This document shows, in pieces, positions 1 to 7,158 of a DNA stretch of 32,593 nucleotides. The translations under genes and the position numbers were made by a program. This DNA comes from Rhodopirellula sp. GTDB lineage: Bacteria; Planctomycetota; Planctomycetia; Planctomycetales; Planctomycetaceae. Location of the stretch: the NCBI GenBank assembly GCA_013203845.1, contig JABMPE010000317.1, forward strand, positions 1 through 32,593. The letters are read 5' to 3'. The notes under the pieces are model-generated. The model did not search any database. It was not told the DNA's origin and saw only the letters and a list, made by a program, of their open reading frames with translations. Each line of letters starts with the position of its first letter. Within the stretch, counting starts at the first letter, position 1.

Positions 1-2
1 AA

Positions 3-242
3 CCGGAAACCGCTTTCGAAAAGCAGGCCGCAAAGACACTGTCCACCGGCAAAGAAGAATTCGAGGTCGTTCAGGATGGCTACTACCGCCGTGCGACGCC
101 AATCCCGTTGCGGGGCGGGTGCCTCAGTTGTCACGGCGGCCTCTTTCGACAGCCATCGGAGAAGCCGAAGTATGCCGGGCTCGTGATCAGCGTCCCGATC
201 CACACTGACGTCGACAAGCGACCGCAAGTTGCCAGTAATTGA
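3..242 (+). CDS. Tll0287-like (DUF3365) haem-binding protein, 3' part only
   Basis: An open frame enters from the left edge and stops with TGA at 240-242, giving the last 79 residues of a protein. It has a c-type haem motif, CLSCH, about residues 46-50 of the visible part. Before it comes the pattern GYYRRATPIPLRGG, and after it KYAGLVISVPI close to the C-terminus. This order (a 'TGKEEF...Y.R...PI' stretch, then CxxCH, then a hydrophobic 'AGLVISVPI' strand) is what I know from DUF3365/Tll0287-like domains, which are exported haem-binding sensor-like domains. The start, signal peptide and distal-helix part lie outside the window. It converges on the minus-strand operon ending at 359. A decayed relative lies at 3924-4330. 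The family call is by motif and order, not by search. Confidence 0.7.
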   Translation, partial: PETAFEKQAAKTLSTGKEEFEVVQDGYYRRATPIPLRGGCLSCHGGLFRQPSEKPKYAGLVISVPIHTDVDKRPQVASN

Positions 243-358
243 CCATCAAGAGCCTCAGCCGTAGACGACTGCCGTGCTCGGCGAAACGTCGCACTTGATA
301 CACGTAAAGAGAGATACTCTGCATCCGTCCGACGAACCCGCATCAATGTCGCTGGCTT

Positions 359-1624
359 TTACATGAAATTTGGTGTGTGCAGTTCGGAAAGCGTTCGAGC
401 CTGGTCGGCGGTGAAGCCAGCGTGTTCGAGGCGTTTGATTCGATTGTGGTGCATTTCGTCGAGCAACCCGCGGAAGGCATCGTGGCCTCGGGAGACTGCT
501 TTGGGAGATGTGCTGCCGGCGGCGAGGATCGTCAGGCCGTCCTGCAGAGCGTCGGGAACTCCGCCGGCACCGGCCATTGCTGCCGCTCGACGGCGAACGG
601 CGTTTTCCAGTCGCTGGTAAAGCCCCTTATCGTGAGCCAGTGCGTGGCGGACGTGGACCAGGCCAAAGTGGACGTGTCTGGTCTCATCGTTGCGGGCTCG
701 CTGAACGATGTCGGCTGTAACTTCGTCTGGAGCGTGCGTCTCAATGAATCTCAGCAGGTCCAGAAAGGTGCCTTCGCCCAGGACCGACAGCAGAAACGCG
801 GCTTCCGTAAAGTCGGTCAGTTCCAGCAGCGTCAGCAATGACTGAGATGTCGTCGCGGATGAAACGCCGAGCCCGCCTCCGCCGGCGCGAGCTCGTTTGA
901 GAAACACATCGATGTGTCGCGCCTCGTCGGCCATTTGAGTCGACAGAAACATGGCGACTTCGGCATAGGCGGGGTGAATTCGAGACACGAACCGCGAGGG
1001 CACGTAGAGCGCCGAGAGTTCGTTTTCAGCAAGAAACGTGAAGACCTGATCGAGTGCCCGCTCCAGATCCGGATGATGTACGGGGAGTTGGTCCCAGGCG
1101 ATATCGCGATTGGCATCCCATTGAGATTCAACGGCCTGGTCATAGAGCCTCGCAACTTCCGGTGGCGCGACGTGATCTCGATTCAAGAGGTCGAATGGGT
1201 ATCGGGGACCGCCCGGTTCGACCTGAGCGCCGCGCGGCGCAAATCCACTGGACGGATCGGCGTTGTCTGGCATCGGCACCGCAGACAGAACTTCTTCGGC
1301 CGACAGGCGACCGTCGCGCGGCGTGAGACGCATGTCGGATTCGCGCTGTCCCTTCGCAACGGACAGCAGGCCTCGCCGGATGAGGTGTCGCGTGGTCGTC
1401 GATCCCTCGGCTCCAGTCGCATCTTCGTGTCCGAGATATTCGTGCTGTTGAATTTTGCACCAGACGGAAATGTCATCCTGCAGCCCGTCCCGCAGCGAGT
1501 TCACGGCCAGCACACCACCCGGCTGCAGCAGTTGCAGCGAGGGCCGCACAAGTGCCAGCAGGCCGCCTCCCATCGGAAGCTCACCGGCATCGATCGCGAC
1601 GGCAGCGGTCGATGCGGAACTCAT
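359..1624 (-). CDS. TusA-like domain fused to ferritin-like diiron oxidase
   Basis: 421 residues in two parts. Residues about 10-65 resemble a TusA/SirA sulfur-carrier fold: an 'LLALVRPSLQLLQPGGVLAV' helix-strand, then 'DISVWCKIQQHEYL', matching the family's 'D...WC...GH.L' end. The usual N-terminal CPxP cysteine is absent; the equivalent place reads ELPMGGG. Residues about 150-420 are a mostly helical ferritin-like domain with two E-x-x-H pairs, E234/H237 in DEARH and E314/H317 in DETRH, plus candidate helix-1 and helix-3 glutamates at 200-202 and 284. This ligand set is typical of R2/AurF-like diiron oxygenases. The ATG overlaps the upstream gene's TGA by four bases (ATGA at 1621-1624), so the two are probably translationally coupled. 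It is the last gene of a three-gene operon. Substrate unknown. The diiron call is strong, the TusA call moderate. Confidence 0.75.
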   Translation of the reverse strand: MSSASTAAVAIDAGELPMGGGLLALVRPSLQLLQPGGVLAVNSLRDGLQDDISVWCKIQQHEYLGHEDATGAEGSTTTRHLIRRGLLSVAKGQRESDMRLTPRDGRLSAEEVLSAVPMPDNADPSSGFAPRGAQVEPGGPRYPFDLLNRDHVAPPEVARLYDQAVESQWDANRDIAWDQLPVHHPDLERALDQVFTFLAENELSALYVPSRFVSRIHPAYAEVAMFLSTQMADEARHIDVFLKRARAGGGGLGVSSATTSQSLLTLLELTDFTEAAFLLSVLGEGTFLDLLRFIETHAPDEVTADIVQRARNDETRHVHFGLVHVRHALAHDKGLYQRLENAVRRRAAAMAGAGGVPDALQDGLTILAAGSTSPKAVSRGHDAFRGLLDEMHHNRIKRLEHAGFTADQARTLSELHTPNFM

Positions 1625-2433
1625 AGCGGGTAACCCTGATCCAGGAGGGCGGCCCGCAGGCTGTCGTAGCCTTCCTCACGCGGAGGCTTCCACTCCTTAA
1701 GTCCCTCCAGTTCCAGCAGCCTGCGGTGTTTCGGATTCTCCCACGTCATGCCAAAGAGAGCTTTTTTGAAACGTTCGATCTTTTCCGCGGCGAGGTCAGG
1801 CAGCGCATCAAACATGCAGTGATCGAAGTCAGGTGAGGTCCAGACGGACTGGATGAGACCTGTGTCGATATGCCCGGCCGTCTGCTCAAGAATCCAGATC
1901 AGATCTCCGATCGTTCCGGCCTGAGCATCTCCATTTCGAAGAGCCTCCAGGACATCAAGTTCGCTCGTTCCAGTGTCCCCGTGCTTGCCGACATCGGTGT
2001 CAAACATCAGAAGCTCTGTCTCGTCGAGATCCGCTCCGGCCTGCTTCAGAAAATGCAGCGGCAGAATGCGGGCTTGAGTCGAGTCGCGGCTGCCGACGGC
2101 GAGCGTTTTCCCGGCCAGGTCAGCAGGCCCGTTGATACCCGAATCTGATCGTACGATCAGACGACTGTGAAAGTCCTGGTCTGAGTCCCGCATGCCGAGC
2201 GAAAGCGACTTCCTCTGCGTGTGATGCTGCACGCGCACATGGGCCAGCGGCGTGTTCCACGCGACGTCGATGTGCCCTGCGAGCAGCGCCGTGACCTGCC
2301 GTTCGTAATTCGAGAACAGGACAAAGTCGAACGGGGCTCCAGACTCGTTGAAGTAGTCGCGAATGCCTTCCCAGATCGCGACGACCTTCGGGTCGTACGC
2401 GACGGCTCCCAGCAGAATTGTTTCGTCAGCCAT
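1621..2433 (-). CDS. PhnD/SsuA-type substrate-binding protein, no signal peptide
   Basis: 270 residues from the ATG at 2433, chosen because AAGGA lies about eight bases upstream and the product begins directly with the fold's first strand (MADETILLGAVAYDPKV). A TTG at 2535, overlapping the previous stop, would add 34 residues with no recognisable structure. The sequence follows type 2 periplasmic binding proteins of the phosphonate/sulfonate/transferrin-like group: 'VTALLAGHIDVAWNTPLAH' near residue 50, 'RLIVRSDSGINGPADLAGKTLAVGSRDSTQARILP' in the middle, and 'VLEALRNGDAQAGTIGD' later. No signal peptide or lipobox is visible, and no permease or ATPase is adjacent, so it probably works as a cytoplasmic ligand-binding or enzyme-like protein rather than in uptake. 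It lies between the flavoprotein and the diiron gene, overlapping the latter by 4 nt. The ligand cannot be predicted. Confidence 0.75.
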   Translation of the reverse strand: MADETILLGAVAYDPKVVAIWEGIRDYFNESGAPFDFVLFSNYERQVTALLAGHIDVAWNTPLAHVRVQHHTQRKSLSLGMRDSDQDFHSRLIVRSDSGINGPADLAGKTLAVGSRDSTQARILPLHFLKQAGADLDETELLMFDTDVGKHGDTGTSELDVLEALRNGDAQAGTIGDLIWILEQTAGHIDTGLIQSVWTSPDFDHCMFDALPDLAAEKIERFKKALFGMTWENPKHRRLLELEGLKEWKPPREEGYDSLRAALLDQGYPL

Positions 2434-2531
2434 GTGTTTTCCTTCATCGAGCAAGCCGCCCGATTCCGGATAAGGCCCGCTCCGTTTTCTGATTGCTGAA
2501 ACGGACAACTGCCCGCTCGGTTCTGGTCCTG

Positions 2532-3692
2532 TCAAAACAGTGGGAGGCCCGTCAGAGCCCTCCCGATAAATTCCTGCAGATGATCAGCCGTCGGTGCCAT
2601 GACCCAGCCAGCTCGCGCGTCACGGAACAACCGCTCGATGCCGAGGTGTTTTGAAAACGCCGCTCCACCACAGGCCTTCATGGCCAGGTCGGTCACATCG
2701 GTAGCCGCCTGAATCGCTGCCAGTCGCGACTGCAGAACGAACAGCGGCGTCATCTCATTCGGTTGTTCCATAGCCTGCGCCGTGTGAGCGAGCAACGCCC
2801 GTGATTGCTCTGTGCGGACGCTCATCTGGGCGAGGCGTGCTCTCAGATTTGGCAGGTCGCGAAGGGCACTGGCATCGTGCTCAAATCGCCCGGCGGAGAG
2901 GTGCCCGGATGTTGCAGCGACAGCGGCTCGACAGAGACCGTTCGCCATCGCCGCCGTACCGACAACAAACCACGGCAGGACAACTTCCAGCATCATTGGC
3001 GCGCCGGCACCGAGTTCAGTGAGCAATCGATCGGCAGGAACGGCAACGTCTTTCAGCGTGACCGGAGTTGAATCGTTGCCTCGCAAGCCGAGTCCGTCGA
3101 ATCCTGCTTCGACCTGAACGCCGTCGGCCTTGCGATCCACAAGATAAATCACTGACTCCAATGGCGACTCGGCACCAGGCTTCTGAGCACTCGACACGTA
3201 CGAGTCCGCGTGCGATGCCGAAGTGACCCACGACTTATGAGCACTCGTCACAAAGTTGCCATGACTCGCTTCATCAAGACGCGAGACCGGAGCCCAGAAC
3301 TGCGACCGGGATCCACGTTCGGAGAACGCCAGAGTCGTGAGGTGCCGACCGGCTGCGATTTCGGCAAGCAGTTCGTTCTTTCCGCCGAGTGTCGATGATG
3401 CAGCGATCGCCTGTGTTGCCGTGATATGCATCACGTAGATCATTGCCGTCGAGGCACAGCTTTGAGCCAGTTCCTCAACGATGGCCGCAAACGCGCCTGG
3501 AGTCTGTTCGTGTCCACCGACTTCTCGCGGCAATGTCAGCCCAAGCAGGCCGGCGTCAGCCAGCGACCGAATCGACGACTCGGGGAACTGCGCCTGAGCA
3601 TCGACGTTCGCCGCCGCGGAGGCGACTCCGTTGGTGGCAATTTTCCGACAGGATTCGATCAAAGTCGAACCCGCTTCGTTTACTCGATACAT
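2532..3692 (-). CDS. Acyl-CoA-dehydrogenase-fold flavoprotein, possibly a monooxygenase
   Basis: 386 residues covering the whole acyl-CoA dehydrogenase fold: an N-terminal helical part with 'LADAGLLGLTLPREVGG' (about 43-59), a middle beta domain with 'TLAFSERGSRSQFWAP' and 'KSWVTSASHADSYV', and a C-terminal helical domain with 'MKACGGAAFSKHLGIERLFRDARAG'. It ends in 'MAPTADHLQEFIGRALTG', where classical members have a YEGT-like stretch carrying the catalytic glutamate; I cannot identify that base here. This fits the flavin-dependent hydroxylase/desulfurisation side of the superfamily (DszC/SfnC-like) as well as a true dehydrogenase. It is the first gene of the minus-strand operon, and its TGA lies at the following gene's possible TTG start. 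A dyad and promoter-like hexamers lie about 120-170 bp upstream. The fold is certain; the reaction is not. Confidence 0.85.
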   Translation of the reverse strand: MYRVNEAGSTLIESCRKIATNGVASAAANVDAQAQFPESSIRSLADAGLLGLTLPREVGGHEQTPGAFAAIVEELAQSCASTAMIYVMHITATQAIAASSTLGGKNELLAEIAAGRHLTTLAFSERGSRSQFWAPVSRLDEASHGNFVTSAHKSWVTSASHADSYVSSAQKPGAESPLESVIYLVDRKADGVQVEAGFDGLGLRGNDSTPVTLKDVAVPADRLLTELGAGAPMMLEVVLPWFVVGTAAMANGLCRAAVAATSGHLSAGRFEHDASALRDLPNLRARLAQMSVRTEQSRALLAHTAQAMEQPNEMTPLFVLQSRLAAIQAATDVTDLAMKACGGAAFSKHLGIERLFRDARAGWVMAPTADHLQEFIGRALTGLPLF

Positions 3693-3811
3693 GAATCAAC
3701 CAGCCCTGAATCGCGGGTAAGAACTGTCGAACGGCATCGACAGAGGCCTCAGAGACCAAGGAAGATTGGCGTTCTGTAAGCAGGAATACAAGCCGCCCCG
3801 GTCGCTCTGAA

Positions 3812-3860
3812 TGGGTCCGGAATGATTAGTTGAAACCAAGTTCATTGAGTCAAATGAACT
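3812..3860 (-). promoter_or_regulatory. Candidate promoter with overlapping 22-bp dyad
   Basis: Positions 3839-3846 (AGTTCATT) and 3853-3860 (AATGAACT) are perfect 8-bp inverted arms around a 6-bp centre. On the minus strand the centre and one arm contain TTGACT, followed after 17 bases by ACTAAT, a weak -35/-10 pair pointing at the flavoprotein gene at 3692. An operator overlapping a -35 box is the simplest reading. The leader would be roughly 120 nt. Hexamer match is only moderate; the dyad itself is plain. Confidence 0.45.
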
Positions 3861-3923
3861 CGCCGCGATTGCGCGAGGCGCTATTGCCGACATGCTGATT
3901 GACGTACTGCATGGCAAACATTC

Positions 3924-4330
3924 CTATTTCTTCTTGAATGGCATGGTGATGACGACTCCAGCCGCGCGTTCTTTCGTACTTGTCCGACGTCCAGCGACTG
4001 GGAAGGAATCTTCAGCCCTTCGTCTTCACGAAAGAAATCCCGATGCATGACCTGCAGGACGCCGTGTATCGTCTCGTGTAGCAATCTCGCTCGTCCGCGA
4101 GCTTCAGTGACCGATTGTGATTGATCATCACGTTGCTTCGGATCGGGAACGGTACCTTCCTCGGCGCGGGCCGATTGACTCGACGAACGTACGACGACTC
4201 CCGAATCCACGATCCAGGCGGCGGCGATTCCAAGGACTGCCAGGATCACCACGGCCATTCGGTGCTTCATCGTATTAACTCGCTTCTTCGAATTGGGTTT
4301 CGGAAGTTCCTTCTGTAGCCGGCTGCTCAT
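3924..4330 (-). pseudogene. DUF3365/Tll0287-like gene with internal deletion and frameshift
   Basis: The N-terminal part reads from 4330 (or the ATG at 4270): a hydrophobic leader 'MAVVILAVLGIAAAWIVDSG', then 'RARLLHETIHGVLQVMHRDF' and 'IPSQSLDV', the start I associate with planctomycetal DUF3365 proteins. Just after SLDV the frame loses similarity. In another frame, after about ten codons, the sequence reads 'ERAAGVVITMPFKKK' and stops with TAG at 3926-3924; this is the family's C-terminal strand and matches 'KYAGLVISVPI' in the gene at 3-242. The haem CxxCH and the middle of the domain are gone. The simplest explanation is an internal deletion that also changed frame. GAGGGA about seven bases upstream of 4330 is a plausible relic ribosome site. 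If translated in one frame it would give a 149-residue hybrid with a meaningless tail. Confidence 0.7.
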
Positions 4331-4660
4331 CGTTGAATCCCTCGCTCAAATGCCCCTCACGGATTTTCATTGCATGTGATGTATCATTGTGTCAATCAGT
4401 CTTTCGATAAGAATTCCAGGGAAAGCTGATCAGCGGGCGACGGCCGCTGCGGAGATGGAAAGCCAACGGCGTGGATAACGTCTATAACTTGAAGGAGCGT
4501 TCACCGTTGACTATCAAGAAGATTCAGGCATGAGCGAATGCCGACTAAAGGAGTGACTCTCCATGAGATCCAGCAGACCACACTGAATGATGCGTGCATA
4601 GTAAACGTCTCGTTCTCTGTAAGACCTTAACGGCAGCATCCAAACGAGAAGGTACAGACG
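4331..4660. other. Intergenic region, divergent gene starts
   Basis: Separates the broken DUF3365 gene (minus) from the sulfatase (plus). It has a slightly AT-richer patch near 4370-4420 and a GAGAAGG ribosome site about ten bases before the sulfatase ATG. No open frame with recognisable content and no clear hairpin was seen. Confidence 0.5.
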
Positions 4661-6007
4661 ATGAAACTCCAGCTGCTTCTGTTGTTCTGTCTTGCGTTCG
4701 TCCCACTGTCAGGGCTGCACGGCGCTGATGCGCCCGTTCCTCCGAACATCGTCTTCATCATGGCGGATGATCTGGGCTGGGCCGATGTGGGGTTTCACGG
4801 CGGGAACGCACCGACGCCTCATCTCGACGCGCTCGCCAAAGCGGGCCTGGAATGTGAACAGCACTACGTCGCACCGGTGTGCAGTCCCACTCGGACGGGG
4901 CTGATGACGGGGCGCTGCTGGAGTCGCTTCGGGATTACAACGCCAACGAATGAACTCGCGCTGCCGATGGATACCATCACATTGCCTCGCGCACTGAAGA
5001 GCGTCGGTTACGACACGTGCCTGACTGGTAAATGGCATCTGGGATCGCTGCCGAAGTGGGGACCGAATCACTTTGGATTTGATCATTCTTATGGTTCGCT
5101 CGCTGGTGGAATCAGCCCCTGGAATCATCGTTACAAAAAAGGTCCGTATTCAGTCACCTGGCATCGTAACGAAGAACTCATTGATGAACCCGGCCACGTC
5201 ACGGACCTGCTTACGGACGAAGCGGTGCGATGGATTGAAACTCGTGGCTCGTCCCCGTTCTTTCTGTATGTGCCGTTCACCGCCGTGCATTTGCCGATCA
5301 AAGAACCTGATCAGTGGCTGCAACGCGTTCCGGAATCAATCACTGGCGATGTTCCGCGACATTACGCGGCTTGCGTGATGCATCTCGATCATGCCGTCGG
5401 TCGAATTATCTCTGCACTGGAAAAGTCCGGCGTGCGAAACAATACGCTGCTGGTTTTCACCAGCGACAACGGTGGCAGTACGGCCGAAAACAATGACCTG
5501 AGATATCCCGACGACAACTGCCCGAACGGTCGACTGACGGGCAGCAATCTTCCCTTGCGAGGCATCAAAGGCGATGTCTACGAAGGCGGGACGCGAGTAC
5601 CCACGATTGTGTCCTGGCCGACTCGTGTGAAGCCGGGGCGAGTCGACAGTCCCGTGCAGATTATCGACTGGATGCCAACATTCTGTTCGCTGGCCGGTTA
5701 TCAGACGGACGCAAAACTGAATTGGGATGGAACGGACCTGACGCCGTTGCTGACCGATCTGACGCCGCTGCCGGATCGATCGATTTACACGACAGGTCCA
5801 AACTGGCGGTCCAGTTCACTTCGATACGGCGATTGGAAACTGATCACGCATGGTCAGGGTGAAGGTCGCAGAGTCGAACTCTTCAACATCGCCAGCGATC
5901 CGAATGAATCGACAGACAGAGCCGATACCGAACCGAACCGCGTCAAAGAGTTACTCGCCAAACTGCAGCAGGCAGCGCAACACGATCGAGATGCCGTAGC
6001 CCGCTGA
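4661..6007 (+). CDS. Secreted arylsulfatase-type sulfatase
   Basis: 448 residues with a Sec signal peptide (hydrophobic core about 3-17, likely cleavage near GADA at 21-24). The sulfatase core is complete: metal ligands D36/D37 in ADDLGW, the signature C74-S-P-T-R78 whose cysteine should be converted to formylglycine, then TGRCW, K124/H126 in GKWHLG, H210, and D269/N270 in FTSDNGG. The C-terminal subdomain carries 'LRGIKGDVYEGGTRVPTIVSWP' and 'SSSLRYGDWKLITHG'. The family hydrolyses sulfate esters, in planctomycetes mostly on algal polysaccharides, in the periplasm or outside. The length is at the short end for the group, with no added module. A formylglycine-generating-enzyme-like lipoprotein is encoded at 26298-27614. 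The polysaccharide substrate cannot be read from this. Confidence 0.95.
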   Translation: MKLQLLLLFCLAFVPLSGLHGADAPVPPNIVFIMADDLGWADVGFHGGNAPTPHLDALAKAGLECEQHYVAPVCSPTRTGLMTGRCWSRFGITTPTNELALPMDTITLPRALKSVGYDTCLTGKWHLGSLPKWGPNHFGFDHSYGSLAGGISPWNHRYKKGPYSVTWHRNEELIDEPGHVTDLLTDEAVRWIETRGSSPFFLYVPFTAVHLPIKEPDQWLQRVPESITGDVPRHYAACVMHLDHAVGRIISALEKSGVRNNTLLVFTSDNGGSTAENNDLRYPDDNCPNGRLTGSNLPLRGIKGDVYEGGTRVPTIVSWPTRVKPGRVDSPVQIIDWMPTFCSLAGYQTDAKLNWDGTDLTPLLTDLTPLPDRSIYTTGPNWRSSSLRYGDWKLITHGQGEGRRVELFNIASDPNESTDRADTEPNRVKELLAKLQQAAQHDRDAVAR

Positions 6008-6054
6008 TGTCAATCATCAGCAGGCAACATCCAGATATCGCTCTGGGGGATGTC

Positions 6055-6252
6055 CTAAGCAATGGTGGGCAAAGCCCACCCTACTTCACTACTCAGCCCC
6101 GCCTTGGCATGTCGTCGGAATTGCCTGAAGTCGAATCCCGGCACAACCGCATCCAGCGACTCTCCGATCAATTCAACAAGTTTGCCGTCAATCAACTCCT
6201 TCAGCGGCGTGCCTCGCTGAAGGTGCAACGAACCGTTGGGCTGGATGAGACT
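6055..6252 (-). pseudogene. Possible AlkD-like DNA alkylation repair gene remnant
   Basis: On the minus strand an open stretch has no good start and encodes 'GTPLKELIDGKLVELIGESL' and then 'VPGFDFRQFRRHAKAGL'. This resembles the first helices of DNA alkylation repair (AlkD/HEAT-like) proteins, where 'PLKE.....V..la......p.Fd...F...a..GL' is common. Right after 'AKAGLSSEV' the frame reads GWALPTIA and stops; that tail comes from the hairpin repeat at 6064-6080. It looks like a gene cut where the repeat lies. No intact partner is present. The family guess is weak; that this is a decayed coding fragment is somewhat firmer. Confidence 0.3.
6064..6080. repeat. GGTGGGC-AAA-GCCCACC hairpin repeat
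   Basis: Perfect 7-bp inverted arms with an AAA loop, 57 bp after the sulfatase stop. The surrounding sequence (GGTGGGCAAAGCCCACCCTA) is a type I know as a dispersed repeat in many bacterial genomes, often leaving GWALPT-like tails on interrupted frames, as here on the minus strand. There is no T-run, so it is a poor intrinsic terminator, though it could protect the sulfatase mRNA end. Confidence 0.6.
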
Positions 6253-6292
6253 TCATGCTACGACGTTCTTGGCGATGATGGCGGTTCTGAAA

Positions 6293-6640
6293 TCACTCGT
6301 CGGATTGTTCACTCATTCGGTCGAGCAAATTGCCAAGTGAATCCAGTGTAGCTTCCCAGAACTCACGGTGACGTGCGATCCAATCTTGTGCCTCGTTCAG
6401 CCGAGCCATGACGAGTTGAAAGCGATGAACACGTCCGTCGATTCGGCGTGAAACCAGACCCGCCTGTTCCAGCACACGAATGTGCTTTGACACTGACGGC
6501 TGGGCGATTCTGAATGGCTCACCGAGTTCGCTCGCCGTACATTCTCCTTGCTTGGCCAGCAGCGAGAGCATCTGGCGTCGAGTGCCGTCGCCAAGTGCAT
6601 GAAACGTTCTGTCAAGTTGCTCTTGATATTGCATAGCCAT
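6293..6640 (-). CDS. ArsR-family winged-helix repressor
   Basis: 115 residues, the usual size for this family. 'FHALGDGTRRQMLSLLAKQGECTASELGEPF' (about 13-43) is the ArsR opening, followed by the recognition helix 'AQPSVSKHIRVLEQAGLVSRR' and the wing 'DGRVHRFQLV'. No cysteine-rich metal site is seen (one Cys, at about 34), so it is more likely of the non-metal kind found next to AHSA1 genes. It is divergent from an AHSA1 gene 53 bp away. The start could be either ATG 6640 or the third codon at 6634; neither has a ribosome site, and the first lies inside the operator-like palindrome at 6633-6648. Autorepression and control of the neighbour are likely. Confidence 0.88.
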   Translation of the reverse strand: MAMQYQEQLDRTFHALGDGTRRQMLSLLAKQGECTASELGEPFRIAQPSVSKHIRVLEQAGLVSRRIDGRVHRFQLVMARLNEAQDWIARHREFWEATLDSLGNLLDRMSEQSDE

Positions 6641-6648
6641 GTGGCTAT
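6633..6648. promoter_or_regulatory. ArsR operator candidate
   Basis: ATAGCCATGTGGCTAT: perfect 7-bp arms around TG, covering the first codons of the arsR-like gene and followed by an AT-rich TATTAG on the plus side. AT-flanked dyads of this kind between an ArsR gene and a divergent AHSA1 gene are usual repressor sites. Binding here would block both promoters. Confidence 0.6.
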
Positions 6649-6693
6649 ATTAGTTGTTCGAACCAGCAAGTCAATCCCGATCAGGTCAATAAC

Positions 6694-7158
6694 ATGGTCG
6701 CCCAATCATCAGCCGAGCCACTCGTTTTGCGCCGCACTTATCAGGCAACTCCAGAAGTTGTCTTTCGAGTCTGGACGGACCCAGAGTATATGAAGCAATG
6801 GTTCCGTCCCAGCAAGGAGTTCACGCATCAGTTTGTGGAAGTCGATTTGCGAGTTGGTGGGAAGTATCGAGTGGCCTTTGAGGGGCCAGATGGCAGAGTC
6901 GATACGGTCGGTGGAGAGTTCATTGAGATTACCCCGCCTCACAAGCTGGTCTACTCGTGGATGTGGGAGCAGCCGAACGAACACGCTGGAATTCCGTCCA
7001 GAGTTACGGTTGAGTTTCACCAGCGAGATGAGGGAACGGAGTTGGTTCTGACTCACGAGTTGGCCGATGCCGAAATGAAGCGACGACATCAAGAAGGCTG
7101 GACTGGCGCACTCGACTTGATTCCCGAAGTCGTTATTGAAATCGAACGAGCATCCTGA
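6694..7158 (+). CDS. AHSA1/SRPBCC domain protein
   Basis: 154 residues, a single START-like SRPBCC domain: 'LVLRRTYQATPEVVFRVWTDPEYMKQWFRP' at the N-terminus, 'VDLRVGGKYRVAF' and 'GEFIEITPPHKLVYSWMW' in the middle, and 'VTVEFHQRDEGTELVLTHE' then 'EGWTGALDLI' at the end. These are standard for the group named after the Hsp90 co-chaperone activator, which binds hydrophobic ligands in a deep cavity; in bacteria with ArsR partners the ligand is mostly unknown. The TGA shares a base with the ATG of the next gene (TGATG at 7156-7160), so the two are coupled. Controlled most likely by the divergent ArsR protein. Confidence 0.9.
   Translation: MVAQSSAEPLVLRRTYQATPEVVFRVWTDPEYMKQWFRPSKEFTHQFVEVDLRVGGKYRVAFEGPDGRVDTVGGEFIEITPPHKLVYSWMWEQPNEHAGIPSRVTVEFHQRDEGTELVLTHELADAEMKRRHQEGWTGALDLIPEVVIEIERAS

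Noticed and set aside
914-1633. Long plus-strand open frame opposite the diiron gene
   Set aside because: No family-like motifs; it is antisense to a gene with clear catalytic residues and coupled starts.
6007-6351. Plus-strand open frame starting at the sulfatase stop
   Set aside because: Runs through a dispersed hairpin repeat and into the arsR-like gene on the other strand; no motif.
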